Assembly (NCBI GenBank): GCA_018262095.1
Contig: JAGTRW010000015.1
Location: 23,676-87,675, forward strand
Source of the DNA: Pseudomonadota bacterium
Lineage (GTDB): Bacteria > Pseudomonadota > Gammaproteobacteria > Burkholderiales > Rhodocyclaceae
Direction: 5' to 3'
Length of the DNA: 64,000 bases
Part shown: one piece after another, positions 41,804 through 50,857 of the stretch
Layout: every line of letters begins with the position of its first letter
Position numbering within the stretch: position 1 is the first letter of the stretch
Notes under the pieces: generated by a model
Database searches by the model: none
The model's input: the letters and a program-made list of their open reading frames with translations, nothing else
Told to the model about the DNA's origin: nothing
Program-made: the position numbers and the translations under genes

Positions 41804-42544
41804 TTAATCCAAATACATACCGCCATTGACGTGAATAGTGGTACCCGTCACATACGCTGCGCCCGGCGAGGCCAGGAAACCGACCGCTGCCGCGACGTCT
41901 TCCGGCAAACCGAGACGGGCCAGCGGAATATTGACAACCAGCGCATCGCGCTGCTTTTGATCGAGGTTCTTGGTCATGTCGGTATCGATCAGACCCGGCG
42001 CAACGCAATTGACCGTGATATTTCGACTGCCCAATTCGCGCGCCAGCGAACGTGTCATGCCAGCCACCCCGGCCTTGGCCGCGCAATAGTTGGCCTGCCC
42101 CGGATTACCCGAATGCCCGACCACCGAAGTCACATTGATGATGCGACCTTGGCGCGCTTTCATCATCCCGCGCATGACAGCTTTGGACAGACGGAATACC
42201 GCTTTGAGATTGGTGTCGAGCACCGCATCCCACTCGTCGTCTTTCATTCGCATCGCCAGGTTGTCGCGCGTAATTCCGGCGTTGTTGACCAGAATCAGCG
42301 CCGCACCGTAGGTCTTTTCGACGTGCGCAATCAGCGCCTCGACCTGCGCCTGCTCGCGCACTTCGAGGATCGCGCCCTCGCCACTGATGCTTGCCGCGGC
42401 GAGATATTCCGAGATACTGGCAGCACCCGGCGCACTGGTTGCCGTACCGACCACCACGGCGCCCTGGCGACCCAGCTCGAGCGCGATGGCACGGCCGATG
42501 CCGCGCGAAGCGCCGGTAACGACCGCCACTTGTCCTTTGAGCAT
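41804..42544 (-). CDS. fabG: 3-oxoacyl-ACP reductase
   Basis: A 246-residue NADPH-dependent reductase of fatty-acid elongation. TGASRGIGRAIALELG, LVNNAGITRDNLAMRM, and the Ser-Tyr-Lys site in VTSVVGHSGNPGQANYCAAKAG are all present, with VNCVAPGLIDTDMT. It is four bases from the fabD stop and precedes acpP. Confidence 0.97.
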   Translation of the reverse strand: MLKGQVAVVTGASRGIGRAIALELGRQGAVVVGTATSAPGAASISEYLAAASISGEGAILEVREQAQVEALIAHVEKTYGAALILVNNAGITRDNLAMRMKDDEWDAVLDTNLKAVFRLSKAVMRGMMKARQGRIINVTSVVGHSGNPGQANYCAAKAGVAGMTRSLARELGSRNITVNCVAPGLIDTDMTKNLDQKQRDALVVNIPLARLGLPEDVAAAVGFLASPGAAYVTGTTIHVNGGMYLD

Positions 42545-42548
42545 ACTT

Positions 42549-43496
42549 TTACCCCAGCGACTTGATGGTCGCTTCGATCGCCGCCCGATCGCACAACGCG
42601 ATGCCAACCAAGCCATCGGCGCAGCGCTTGGTGAGGCCGGCGAGCACCTTGCCCGGCCCGCATTCGCCGAGCGACGTGACGCCCATCGTCGCCATCATTT
42701 GCACCGTTTCAACCCAGCGCACCGGCGAGCAGGCCTGACGAATCAGCGCATCCTTGATTTTTTCCGGATCAGACTCGATCACCACATCGACGTTATTGAT
42801 CAAAGGAATTTGGGGAACTGAAAAATTGAGCTCGGCCAGGCGTGCGCCCAACTTGACCGCTGCCGGCCGCATCAGCGACGAATGAAAAGGCGCGGACACC
42901 GGCAGAATCAGCGCACGCTTGGCGCCACGCGCCTTGCAGCCTTCGCACGCACGCTCAACCGCAGCCTTGCTGCCGGCAATCACCGTTTGCCCCGGGGCAT
43001 TGAAATTGACCAGCTCGACCACTTCGCCGTCGCCTTGACCCAGCTGACTCAAGGCCTCAGCACAGGCTTCGCGAATCTTCTCGTCGTCGAGATTCATGAT
43101 CGCTGCCATCGCGCCGGTACCCACCGGAACCGCCTCCTGCATCGCCGCTGCGCGCAGGCGAACGAGCGGGACCGCGTCCGCAAAATCGATGACCCCGGCC
43201 GCAACCAGCGCCGAGTATTCGCCCAGACTATGACCGGCAACCACCACCGGAGCCTTGCCACCTTTTTCGAGCCACAGGCGGTAGGCAGCGATCGCTGCGG
43301 TTAACATCACCGGCTGGGTGTTGACGGTTTGCGTCAAAGCTTCGGCCGGACCGTCGGCAACCAACTGCCAAAGATCCTGATCGAGCGTCGCCGAGGCTTC
43401 GTCAAAGGTCGATCGAACAACGGCTGAATCGCCGTAGGCCGCCATCATGCCAACGGATTGGGATCCCTGGCCGGGAAAAACGAGAGCGAATGTCAT
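42549..43496 (-). CDS. fabD: Malonyl-CoA:ACP transacylase
   Basis: A 315-residue enzyme that transfers malonyl from CoA to ACP. FVFPGQGSQ-type start (ALVFPGQGSQSVGM), the nucleophile elbow VAGHSLGEYSALV (Ser about residue 94) and the catalytic His in VSAPFHSSLM identify FabD. ATG 43496 has AGGAC upstream. In the pigment pathway this housekeeping enzyme must also supply malonyl-ACP, as no transacylase is in the pigment operon. Confidence 0.97.
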   Translation of the reverse strand: MTFALVFPGQGSQSVGMMAAYGDSAVVRSTFDEASATLDQDLWQLVADGPAEALTQTVNTQPVMLTAAIAAYRLWLEKGGKAPVVVAGHSLGEYSALVAAGVIDFADAVPLVRLRAAAMQEAVPVGTGAMAAIMNLDDEKIREACAEALSQLGQGDGEVVELVNFNAPGQTVIAGSKAAVERACEGCKARGAKRALILPVSAPFHSSLMRPAAVKLGARLAELNFSVPQIPLINNVDVVIESDPEKIKDALIRQACSPVRWVETVQMMATMGVTSLGECGPGKVLAGLTKRCADGLVGIALCDRAAIEATIKSLG

Positions 43497-43507
43497 AGAT
43501 TGTCCTG

Positions 43508-44467
43508 TCAGAATTCAAGCAATACGGCGCCCCAGGTAAAACCACCACCAACGCCCTCGAGCAGCACCTTCTGTCCGCGGGCGATACGCCCGTCGCGCAC
43601 CGCCAAATCGAACGCCAGCGGAATCGACGCGGCCGACGTGTTGCCGTGACGGTCAACGGTCACGACGACCTTGTCCATACCCAGCCCCATTTTTTTGGCG
43701 GTCGATTCGATAATGCGAATATTGGCCTGGTGCGGAACCAACCAGTCGATTTCCGCCGGGGCAACGCCGGCGATCTCACAGCATTCCTTGGCGACCTCGG
43801 ACAGCACACGCACCGCCAGCTTGAACACGGCCTGCCCGTCCATGCGCAGGAAGGGATCGCCGGTGACTTTTCCGCCGCAGACGCTGCCGGGAACCGACAG
43901 GATGCCGTTGTACGAGCCATCGGCATGCGCCGCAGCACTCAGAATTCCGGGGGTTTCGGACGCCTCGACAACGACCGCGCCGGCACCGTCGCCGAACAGG
44001 ACGCAAGTGGCACGGTCATCCCAGTCAAGGATTTTCGAAAACACGTCGGCGCCGACGACCAGCGCCTTTTTGTGGCTGCCGCTACGAATGAGCTTGTCGG
44101 CGAGGTTGAGCGCATAGATAAACCCGGCGCAGACCGCCTGCACGTCAAAAGCCATGGCGCCCTGATTCCCGAGCTTGCTTTGCAACAGACAGGCGGTACT
44201 CGGAAAGATGAAATCAGGAGTCGATGTCGCGACGATGATCAGATCAATCTCGCTGGCCTTGACTCCTGCCGACTCAAGCGCGCGGCAACTCGCTTCGTAC
44301 GCCAGTTCGCTCGACGTGCAACCAGCGTCGGCCAGATGACGAGACTTGATTCCCGTGCGGCTGACAATCCAGTCGTTATCGGTATCGACCCCACGTTGAA
44401 TCAGATCGGTATTGCTAATCGGCGATCCAGGTAGATAACTACCGACGCCTGCGATGCGAGCAAACAT
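43508..44467 (-). CDS. fabH: 3-oxoacyl-ACP synthase III
   Basis: A 319-residue initiating ketosynthase that condenses acetyl-CoA with malonyl-ACP. The Cys-His-Asn triad is visible: [13 protein letters not shown] (Cys), [10 protein letters not shown] (His) and [13 protein letters not shown] (Asn). GTRGIKSRH-like [10 protein letters not shown] is in the N-terminal region. The start codon is one base from the plsX stop. Confidence 0.97.
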   Translation of the reverse strand: MFARIAGVGSYLPGSPISNTDLIQRGVDTDNDWIVSRTGIKSRHLADAGCTSSELAYEASCRALESAGVKASEIDLIIVATSTPDFIFPSTACLLQSKLGNQGAMAFDVQAVCAGFIYALNLADKLIRSGSHKKALVVGADVFSKILDWDDRATCVLFGDGAGAVVVEASETPGILSAAAHADGSYNGILSVPGSVCGGKVTGDPFLRMDGQAVFKLAVRVLSEVAKECCEIAGVAPAEIDWLVPHQANIRIIESTAKKMGLGMDKVVVTVDRHGNTSAASIPLAFDLAVRDGRIARGQKVLLEGVGGGFTWGAVLLEF

Positions 44468-44468
44468 A

Positions 44469-45482
44469 TTAGGCACTCTCCAGCAAAGGTTGTTGCAATG
44501 CAACGCGTTCAGTGATGCGCGCCAGAACGCCGGTTCGAGCTTCTTCGGCGGCGCGATCGAGGGCATTGGCAAAGGAGAAAACGTCGGCTGAACCATGGCT
44601 CTTGACGACGATCCCCTTCAAGCCGAGCAGGGTCGCGCCATTGTAGCCACGCGGATCGACACGCTTCTTGAATTTTTTCAACACCGGCATGGCGATCAAG
44701 GCGACGAGCTTGGTCAGGATGTTGCGGCTAAACTCCTGGCGCAGAAAAGTCGCCAGCATCTGCGCCAGCCCTTCCGATGCCTTGAGCGCGACATTGCCGA
44801 CAAAACCGTCGCAAACGACGACCTCGGCGTCGCCCTTGTACAGGCCGTCGCCTTCGATGTTGCCGACGAAGTTAAGCCCGGACTCCTTGAGCAGTTCGGC
44901 CGCACGCTTGACGACGTCGTTGCCCTTGATATCTTCCTCGCCGATATTGAGGATGCCGACCGTTGGGCGGTCCTTGTGCTCGATCGCCGAAACCAGCGAA
45001 GCGCCCATAATACCGAACTGCAGCAGATGCTCGGGAGAGCAATCGACATTGGCGCCCAGATCAAGCACATGGGTATGCCCGATCGCCGTCGGCAGAATTG
45101 CGCAAATCGCCGGACGGTCGATACCGGGGAGCATCTTGAGGACAAAACGGGAAATCGCCATCAGCGCGCCGGTGTTGCCGGCAGAGACGCAGGCGTCCGC
45201 TTCGCCGAGTTTGACCAGATCGATGGCGATGCGCATCGATGAGTTTTTCTTGGTGCGAATCGCCAGCGCTGGCGACTCATCCATGGCGACGACTTCGCAG
45301 GCATGGCGGACCACGATACGATCACTGTCGGCGTGCGCCAGCAATGGACGAATCCTGTCCTCGAGTCCAACGAGAACGACGCGCACGTCGTCGTGCCTTT
45401 GCACGAAAACGAGCGCAGCTGGCACGGTCACTTCGGGACCGTGGTCCCCGCCCATGCAGTCTATGGCAACGGTAACAGTCAT
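44469..45482 (-). CDS. plsX: Phosphate acyltransferase PlsX
   Basis: A 337-residue peripheral membrane enzyme that makes acyl-phosphate from acyl-ACP for phospholipid synthesis. [17 protein letters not shown] at the start, [28 protein letters not shown] and the C-terminal [20 protein letters not shown] are family blocks. Linked to fabH with a one-base gap, linking fatty acid and lipid synthesis. Confidence 0.96.
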   Translation of the reverse strand: MTVTVAIDCMGGDHGPEVTVPAALVFVQRHDDVRVVLVGLEDRIRPLLAHADSDRIVVRHACEVVAMDESPALAIRTKKNSSMRIAIDLVKLGEADACVSAGNTGALMAISRFVLKMLPGIDRPAICAILPTAIGHTHVLDLGANVDCSPEHLLQFGIMGASLVSAIEHKDRPTVGILNIGEEDIKGNDVVKRAAELLKESGLNFVGNIEGDGLYKGDAEVVVCDGFVGNVALKASEGLAQMLATFLRQEFSRNILTKLVALIAMPVLKKFKKRVDPRGYNGATLLGLKGIVVKSHGSADVFSFANALDRAAEEARTGVLARITERVALQQPLLESA

Positions 45483-45553
45483 CAGATGACGGGCAAAAGA
45501 AAAGGCAGGCAATCCCCCATCACGGGAATCTGCCTGCCCAATCCTTGAACCCT

Positions 45554-45733
45554 CTATTCGCCAGTACCCTTGGTGACCTTCTTGCCACGGTAGTAGCCCG
45601 ACGGACTGATATGGTGGCGCAGATGAACTTCACCCGTGGTCGGCTCAACAGCCAGCGCCGGATTGGTCAGAAAATCGTGGGCGCGATGCATGTTGCGCTT
45701 GGAAGGGGACTTCTTGTTCTGTTGAACGGCCAT
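45554..45733 (-). CDS. rpmF: 50S ribosomal protein L32
   Basis: A 59-residue basic protein reading [20 protein letters not shown] at the start and [14 protein letters not shown] toward the end, characteristic of L32. This version lacks the zinc-finger cysteines, as in other Cys-minus L32 proteins. It lies between the YceD-like gene and plsX, the conserved yceD-rpmF-plsX order. Confidence 0.96.
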   Translation of the reverse strand: MAVQQNKKSPSKRNMHRAHDFLTNPALAVEPTTGEVHLRHHISPSGYYRGKKVTKGTGE

Positions 45734-45757
45734 AAATTACTCCATTGATCAAATTCA

Positions 45758-46249
45758 CTATGCCTTGCCTTTAAGACCTTGGAGAACGGAAAAGGGAGAT
45801 ATTTTTCCCGTCCCCTGCCCCGTGTCAGGCAAAGCACAACTTTCGTGACGCGGCGCCGAGGGAAGATCGAGAATAATCTCGTCTTCGATCAAGGCAACGA
45901 CATCAAGTTCGCTTTGCGCCGGAAGAAAATCCTTTGAATCATCTTCAAGTTCTTCCTGCGTCAAATCTTCTTCGTCATCGACAAATTCCAGCACGCTACG
46001 TACCGCGATCGGATAGCCAATCCCTTCCAGGCAGCGCTGACAGCAAACGGACAGCACCCCATCCAACTGCAGCAGCAACTGCGGCCTGTTGCGCGGACCC
46101 AAACGACCCTCGGCCCGGTAACTCAGAGAACCCGCCGAATCGACGAGCTTATCGAGCAAACGAGTCAGGCTGGCAATCGGCAGTTCGCCTTGCAGCGAAC
46201 CTGCATCCCGAGCAAACGCCAGACTGTTGATAACAATCCGTTTCGACAT
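45758..46249 (-). CDS. yceD: YceD (DUF177) family protein
   Basis: A 163-residue protein with the DUF177 core: LDGVLSVCCQRCLEGIGYPI (a CxxC pair) and the acidic VDDEEDLTQEELEDDSKDF segment, then the terminal EDEIILDLPSAPRHE block. Family members are linked to 23S rRNA accumulation in plants and E. coli. It is first in the operon with rpmF, 24 bases upstream of it. Confidence 0.92.
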   Translation of the reverse strand: MSKRIVINSLAFARDAGSLQGELPIASLTRLLDKLVDSAGSLSYRAEGRLGPRNRPQLLLQLDGVLSVCCQRCLEGIGYPIAVRSVLEFVDDEEDLTQEELEDDSKDFLPAQSELDVVALIEDEIILDLPSAPRHESCALPDTGQGTGKISPFSVLQGLKGKA

Positions 46250-46358
46250 AAGGGGCGCATGATATTATTTTTGGCTTTCGAAGTCAAAGCAGCAACGCAA
46301 CTATTTGATTTTTTCTCTTTGTTTGATTTTTCCGCGACAATGGCCGAATTTTTCAATT

Positions 46359-46946
46359 ATGACCACAGTACAACAACTTGTTCTTGCCTCGACCTCGCCG
46401 TTCCGCCGCGAACTGCTCGCGCGCCTGGGTTTACCTTTTGAGACCGCCGACCCCGACACCGACGAAGCGGCGCTCGACGGCGAGACGCCCACGGCCACCG
46501 CACTGCGCCTGTCCGAAGCAAAAGCCCGCGCTGTCGCTGCGCGATTTCCCGAGGCACTGATCATTGGCAGCGACCAGGTCGCCTGCCTCGACGGCCAGAT
46601 TTTTGGCAAGCCGGGAAACCATGAAAACGCGGTCAAGCAGCTCAAGGCGATGCGCGGCCGCACCGTCAACTTTTTCACCGGCCTTTGCCTGCTCAACGCC
46701 AAGACCGGGAATGTACAGCTGCGCGGCGTGCCGACACTGGTGACTTTCCGCAATTTGTCCGACGCGGCGATCGAAAACTACCTGCACCGGGAGCATCCGT
46801 ACAACTGCGCGGGCAGCGCCAAATCGGAAGGGCTCGGAATCGCCGTGATCGCCAAAATGGAAGGCGAGGACCCGAACGCGCTGATCGGACTGCCGCTGAT
46901 CGCGCTCTGCGACCTGCTTGAGCATGAGAAAGTAAGCGTCCTATGA
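46359..46946 (+). CDS. Maf-family nucleotide pyrophosphatase (YceF-like)
   Basis: A 195-residue house-cleaning pyrophosphatase. [20 protein letters not shown] is the Maf N-terminus, and [17 protein letters not shown] plus the C-terminal [28 protein letters not shown] are family motifs. The YceF branch prefers m7GTP in E. coli. Divergent from yceD and overlapping the next gene by 4 nt. No good ribosome site precedes ATG 46359. Confidence 0.92.
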   Translation: MTTVQQLVLASTSPFRRELLARLGLPFETADPDTDEAALDGETPTATALRLSEAKARAVAARFPEALIIGSDQVACLDGQIFGKPGNHENAVKQLKAMRGRTVNFFTGLCLLNAKTGNVQLRGVPTLVTFRNLSDAAIENYLHREHPYNCAGSAKSEGLGIAVIAKMEGEDPNALIGLPLIALCDLLEHEKVSVL

Positions 46947-47653
46947 ACAAGGGACGGCTCTATTTGATCCCGGTCCCCCTCGGCCAGACGCCGGTCGATG
47001 ACGTCTTGCCACAGGCGGTTAGAGACTGCGCAAAGCAACTGACGCACTTCGTTGCTGAGAACGCCAAGTCGGCCCGGGCCTTTCTCAAGTCGCTGCCGTG
47101 CGCGACGCCATTGCAGCAGATCGAGATTGCCGAACTCAACGAGCACACGCCAGCGAGTGCGCTACCCGGATTGCTGGCACCGCTTCTGGCTGGAATCGAT
47201 GTCGGACTGATTTCCGAAGCCGGCTGCCCGGCAGTCGCCGACCCCGGCGCCAACCTGGTGGCTTTGGCGCATGATCAGGGAATCACGGTTTTTCCGCTGG
47301 TCGGCCCCTCATCGATTCTGCTGGCCTTGATGGGATCGGGACTATCCGGTCAGAATTTCGCCTTCCACGGCTACCTGCCGGCGAAGGATGAGCCGCGAAA
47401 ACAGAAGATACGGGAACTCGAGAAGGATTCGCGTCAGCAAAAGAGGACGCAGATTTTCATTGAAACGCCCTACCGCAACCGGCAAATGCTCGAAACCTTG
47501 ACCAACGCCTGCGCCCCGGAGACGAGAATCTGCGTCGCTACCGACCTGACGCTGGCAAGCGAATGCATCATGACGCGCACCCCCGGACAATGGCGTCGCC
47601 AAGAGGCTCCAGATATCGACCGCCGCCCGACGGTATTCTTGCTGCAGGGCTGA
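46943..47653 (+). CDS. RsmI-like SAM-dependent methyltransferase
   Basis: A 236-residue member of the tetrapyrrole-methylase fold, related to the 16S rRNA 2'-O-methyltransferase Rsm[21 protein letters not shown] at the N-terminus, [22 protein letters not shown] and [29 protein letters not shown] are the binding regions. It is shorter than typical RsmI and lacks the C-terminal part, as in the small methyltransferases found after maf in betaproteobacteria. Its target is unknown. Confidence 0.82.
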   Translation: MNKGRLYLIPVPLGQTPVDDVLPQAVRDCAKQLTHFVAENAKSARAFLKSLPCATPLQQIEIAELNEHTPASALPGLLAPLLAGIDVGLISEAGCPAVADPGANLVALAHDQGITVFPLVGPSSILLALMGSGLSGQNFAFHGYLPAKDEPRKQKIRELEKDSRQQKRTQIFIETPYRNRQMLETLTNACAPETRICVATDLTLASECIMTRTPGQWRRQEAPDIDRRPTVFLLQG

Positions 47654-47682
47654 ACCGAAGACCACCGGGCGTAAGCAATTTC

Positions 47683-48636
47683 CTAGCGCAGCACCGCCCG
47701 GTCGTTGCCGAACAAACGGAACGCGATGCTCTGGCCCATTTCTGCGCCCAGACGCTTGGCAAAGCGCTCGGCGATATTCTCCTTGACCGAATAGTCGAGG
47801 ATGGTATCGGCCTTGATCAAGTCTCGTGCAACGGAATCAACCGTACCAAAATCGTCGGCAAGACCCATTCCGATGCTCTGGCTGCCGGTCCACATCAATC
47901 CGGAGAACATTTCGGGCGTTTCCTTAAGCCGCGTCCCGCGGCCCTTGCGAACGACTTCGATGAACTGCCCGTGGATTTCGCCGAGCAGGATCTGGGCATG
48001 CGCTTTTTGTTTTTCGTCCTGTGGCGAAAAAGGATCCAGAAATCCCTTATTGACTCCGGCCGTCAGCAAACGGCGTTCAACGCCGAACTTGTCCATGGCA
48101 CCGGTAAAACCAAAACCATCCATCAAGACGCCGATCGATCCGACAATACTCGCCTTGTCGACAAAGATCTTGTCAGCGGCGGAGGCGATGTAGTACCCAC
48201 CGGAAGCGCACAAGTCTTCAACCACGACATAAAGCGGAATCTCCGGATGCTTGCCTCGTAGCCGACGGATTTCGTCATAGACGATTCCGGATTGCACCGG
48301 ACTGCCGCCCGGACTGTTGATGCGTATGATGATTCCGGCGGTGCCTTTGTCCTCGAAGGCCGACTGCAGCGCGCCATTGATTTTCTCAGCACTGGCGTCG
48401 CCGGTCGCTTCGATCGTTCCGCGGACATTGATCAACGCCGTGTGCTTGCCGTCCACAAGCTTTTCCGGCCCCCCCCAATCAACCACGAGAACCAGCACGG
48501 CAATCAGGTAAGCGAGAATGGCAAGCTTGAAAAAAATGCCCCAGTGACGTTTCGCTTTTTGTTCCTTGAGCGATGCAAACGCAATTTTTTCCAGCAATTG
48601 TCGTTCCCACAGCGGGTCGTTACCTGGTGTTTCCAC
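47683..48636 (-). CDS. Signal peptide peptidase SppA-like S49 protease
   Basis: A 317-residue membrane-bound serine protease with a single N-terminal transmembrane helix (residues about 34-53, FFKLAILAYLIAVLVLVVDW). The catalytic Ser lies in VEDLCASGGYYIASAADKI and the Lys in VDKASIVGSIGV-type region. IIRINSPGGSPVQSG is the first family block. It degrades remnant signal peptides. The only start is GTG 48636, without a clear ribosome site. Confidence 0.9.
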   Translation of the reverse strand: METPGNDPLWERQLLEKIAFASLKEQKAKRHWGIFFKLAILAYLIAVLVLVVDWGGPEKLVDGKHTALINVRGTIEATGDASAEKINGALQSAFEDKGTAGIIIRINSPGGSPVQSGIVYDEIRRLRGKHPEIPLYVVVEDLCASGGYYIASAADKIFVDKASIVGSIGVLMDGFGFTGAMDKFGVERRLLTAGVNKGFLDPFSPQDEKQKAHAQILLGEIHGQFIEVVRKGRGTRLKETPEMFSGLMWTGSQSIGMGLADDFGTVDSVARDLIKADTILDYSVKENIAERFAKRLGAEMGQSIAFRLFGNDRAVLR

Positions 48637-48822
48637 AATATGTACTCAGTTGATGGGTGATAAACAGCGTCGTCATGCCTGACAAACCACCTGAAGCGCG
48701 ACGCACGTCGAGTATAGCGTGGAACCAGCGACAAACTCACCACGCTCGCCTTGCATCAGGCCCACTTTCGTCGGCGGTGTTGCGCAAACGCCAATCATTT
48801 GCTATGCCGTCAGGCATTCAAA

Positions 48823-49479
48823 TCAGGCGTTCGTTCCCAACCATCGCGCCAATTCCGCAATAGTGTGCAAACGCGCCAGCGGATTCAAGGCATCAAGCGC
48901 TTCGGGCGAATGCGCACCATAGTCGACGGCCAAGCCGGCAACGCCGGCATTGATCGCCATCTGCAAATCGTGCGTGGTGTCGCCGATCATCAGCGTCCTT
49001 TCGGGCGGCACCGCGAATTCCACCATCAACTCGTCGAGCATCTGCGGGTGAGGCTTGGAAAAACACTCGTCAGCGCAACGCGATGTTGAAAAATAGACGT
49101 CCAAACCACTACACGACAACGACCGATCAAGACCCCTGCGACTTTTACCGGTAGCTACCGCCAACAGGAAGCCGAACTCATGCAGTTGGGCAATCAGTTC
49201 GCGAACACCGTCAAACAAACGCAGTTCATGATCACGTGATAGATAGTGGTATTTATAGCGTTCGACCATTTGCGGAAGCCGCTCCTCGGACAGGCCGGGA
49301 ACCGAGTGGCGCAAGGCGTCGGCAAGCCCGAGTCCGATCACGTAGCGGGCATGCTCGTCGGACGGTTCGGGCTGACCAAGGTCGCGGCACGCCGCCTGGA
49401 GCGCTTCGACGATGGCGCCGGTCGAATCAAGCAAGGTACCGTCCCAGTCAAAAACCAGCAGATCAAATTTTTTGGCCAT
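48823..49479 (-). CDS. HAD-superfamily phosphatase (phosphoglycolate phosphatase-like)
   Basis: A 218-residue haloacid-dehalogenase hydrolase: motif I VFDWDGTLLDST (Asp nucleophile), motif II LAVATGKS, motif III/IV KPHPQM and MIGDTTHDLQMA. Betaproteobacterial proteins here are usually annotated Gph or IMP/GMP phosphatase YrfG-like; the substrate cannot be settled by eye. The start overlaps rluC by 17 bases. Confidence 0.87.
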   Translation of the reverse strand: MAKKFDLLVFDWDGTLLDSTGAIVEALQAACRDLGQPEPSDEHARYVIGLGLADALRHSVPGLSEERLPQMVERYKYHYLSRDHELRLFDGVRELIAQLHEFGFLLAVATGKSRRGLDRSLSCSGLDVYFSTSRCADECFSKPHPQMLDELMVEFAVPPERTLMIGDTTHDLQMAINAGVAGLAVDYGAHSPEALDALNPLARLHTIAELARWLGTNA

Positions 49480-50455
49480 AATCCTGTTTCTGTTTGCTTG
49501 AGAGTTGCTGCAAAAACCCTTCAAGCACGTCGGGCAAGGGCGCTTCCAGCGCCATCGGCTTGCCGCTGATCGGATGCGGAAAGCTAATTTTCCAGGCATG
49601 CAGAAACATGCGTTTGAGCCCTTCCTTGGGCAGCGATTTGTTGAGCACAAAGTCGCCATATTTTTCATCACCGGCAATCGGGTAACCCAGATGCGCACAA
49701 TGCACGCGAATCTGGTGCGTGCGCCCTGACTTGAGCTCGGCTTCGAGCAGACTGTAACTTTCCCAGCGCGAAATCAGACGAAAGACGGTATGCGACGCCT
49801 TGCCTTCATCGGCGACGCGGACTCGCCGCTCGCCCGACGGCAGCAAATATTTGAGCAGCGGCAGCTTGACGCTGCGCAAAGGGTCCATCCAGCGCCCCTT
49901 GACCAGCACCAGGTAACGCTTGTCCGCCCCGCGGCCGTTGCCGCCGACGCTGCCGTCACGAAACATGTCGTGCAGCGCGACGAGCGCCGAGCGCTTCTTG
50001 CCAATCAACAAAAGCCCAGACGTTTCACGATCGAGCCGGTGTGCCAGTTCAAGAAAGCTCGCTTGCGGACGCTGCCGCCTAAGCGCCTCGATGACTCCGA
50101 AGCTGACGCCGCTACCGCCGTGCACCGCGATTCCCGACGGCTTATCGACCACCAAAATAGCCTCGTCCTCATAGGCCACAGGAAGCTCAGCCTTGATTTC
50201 AGCCCCGGCAACGATTTCTTCTTCGCGCACCGCGATGCGGATTGGCGGGATGCGCAAAACATCCCCAATCTGGAGACGATACGAAACATCGGCGCGTTTG
50301 CCATTGACGCGGATTTCTCCGCTACGAACGATCCGATAGACGTGGCTTTTCGGAACGCCTTTGCAGATTTTCAGCAGGTAGTTGTCGAGGCGCTGCCCCT
50401 GCTCGTCCTCGCTGATAATGGCCTGTGATACAGAATTTTTGCTTACTTTGGCCAT
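49463..50455 (-). CDS. rluC: 23S rRNA pseudouridine synthase
   Basis: A 330-residue RluA-family pseudouridine synthase with an N-terminal S4 RNA-binding domain (QRLDNYLLKICKGVPKSHVYRIVRSGEIRVNGKR). The catalytic motif HRLDRETSGLLL holds the Asp nucleophile near residue 149. RTHQIRVHCAHLGYPIAGDEKYGD completes the fold. RluC modifies positions 955, 2504 and 2580 of 23S rRNA in E. coli. Divergent from rne as in E. coli. Confidence 0.94.
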   Translation of the reverse strand: MAKVSKNSVSQAIISEDEQGQRLDNYLLKICKGVPKSHVYRIVRSGEIRVNGKRADVSYRLQIGDVLRIPPIRIAVREEEIVAGAEIKAELPVAYEDEAILVVDKPSGIAVHGGSGVSFGVIEALRRQRPQASFLELAHRLDRETSGLLLIGKKRSALVALHDMFRDGSVGGNGRGADKRYLVLVKGRWMDPLRSVKLPLLKYLLPSGERRVRVADEGKASHTVFRLISRWESYSLLEAELKSGRTHQIRVHCAHLGYPIAGDEKYGDFVLNKSLPKEGLKRMFLHAWKISFPHPISGKPMALEAPLPDVLEGFLQQLSSKQKQDYGQKI

Positions 50456-50857
50456 TTTGAATATACTGGACTTGATTTGCGTCTCGGATTGAAAGAGGCG
50501 CTGACCCGTGAGACCGTCGAGCGGCGCCGATTCATTTGCAATTGCGACGCACTTTCCGGCAGGCATCAGCCGCCTCGCTTGCACCAACCTGTGCAAGATC
50601 AAACAGCGCAAATCACCTGGTTAAGTACGCTCACCAAAAGTAGCGATACTACTTGATTTGCGCGCGCCTAGCACGTTCGGATCGCCCCAAGCAGATTCAG
50701 CAGCCTTGATTTTTCAGGGTTTGAATAAGAATAGACTCAGCGAATGATTCCTATTAGTTGCCATACGGAAAGCCCATGAAGCGACCCACCCACAACTAAT
50801 CCGTCGCTGCCTGCAAAAGGCGCTCCCCTCGTATTTTTCGCGCGGGAGCCCATTTTT
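50456..50857. promoter_or_regulatory. rluC/rne divergent intergenic region with long rne leader
   Basis: This 402-base gap separates divergent rluC and rne and contains no gene. Long rne 5' leaders control RNase E autoregulation in E. coli, and the spacing here (the rne start lies about 120 bases after the last conserved-looking promoter-like bases TTGATT at 50706) would allow the same. A short inverted repeat AAGTAG-n5-CTACTT lies at 50638-50654. A GGGAG ribosome site lies nine bases before the rne start. Confidence 0.35.

Noticed and set aside
48637..48822. Possible Rieske-protein gene between sppA and the HAD phosphatase
   Set aside because: This place often holds a small Rieske protein in relatives, but the 186-base gap shows no CxH / CxxH motif and no suitable frame.
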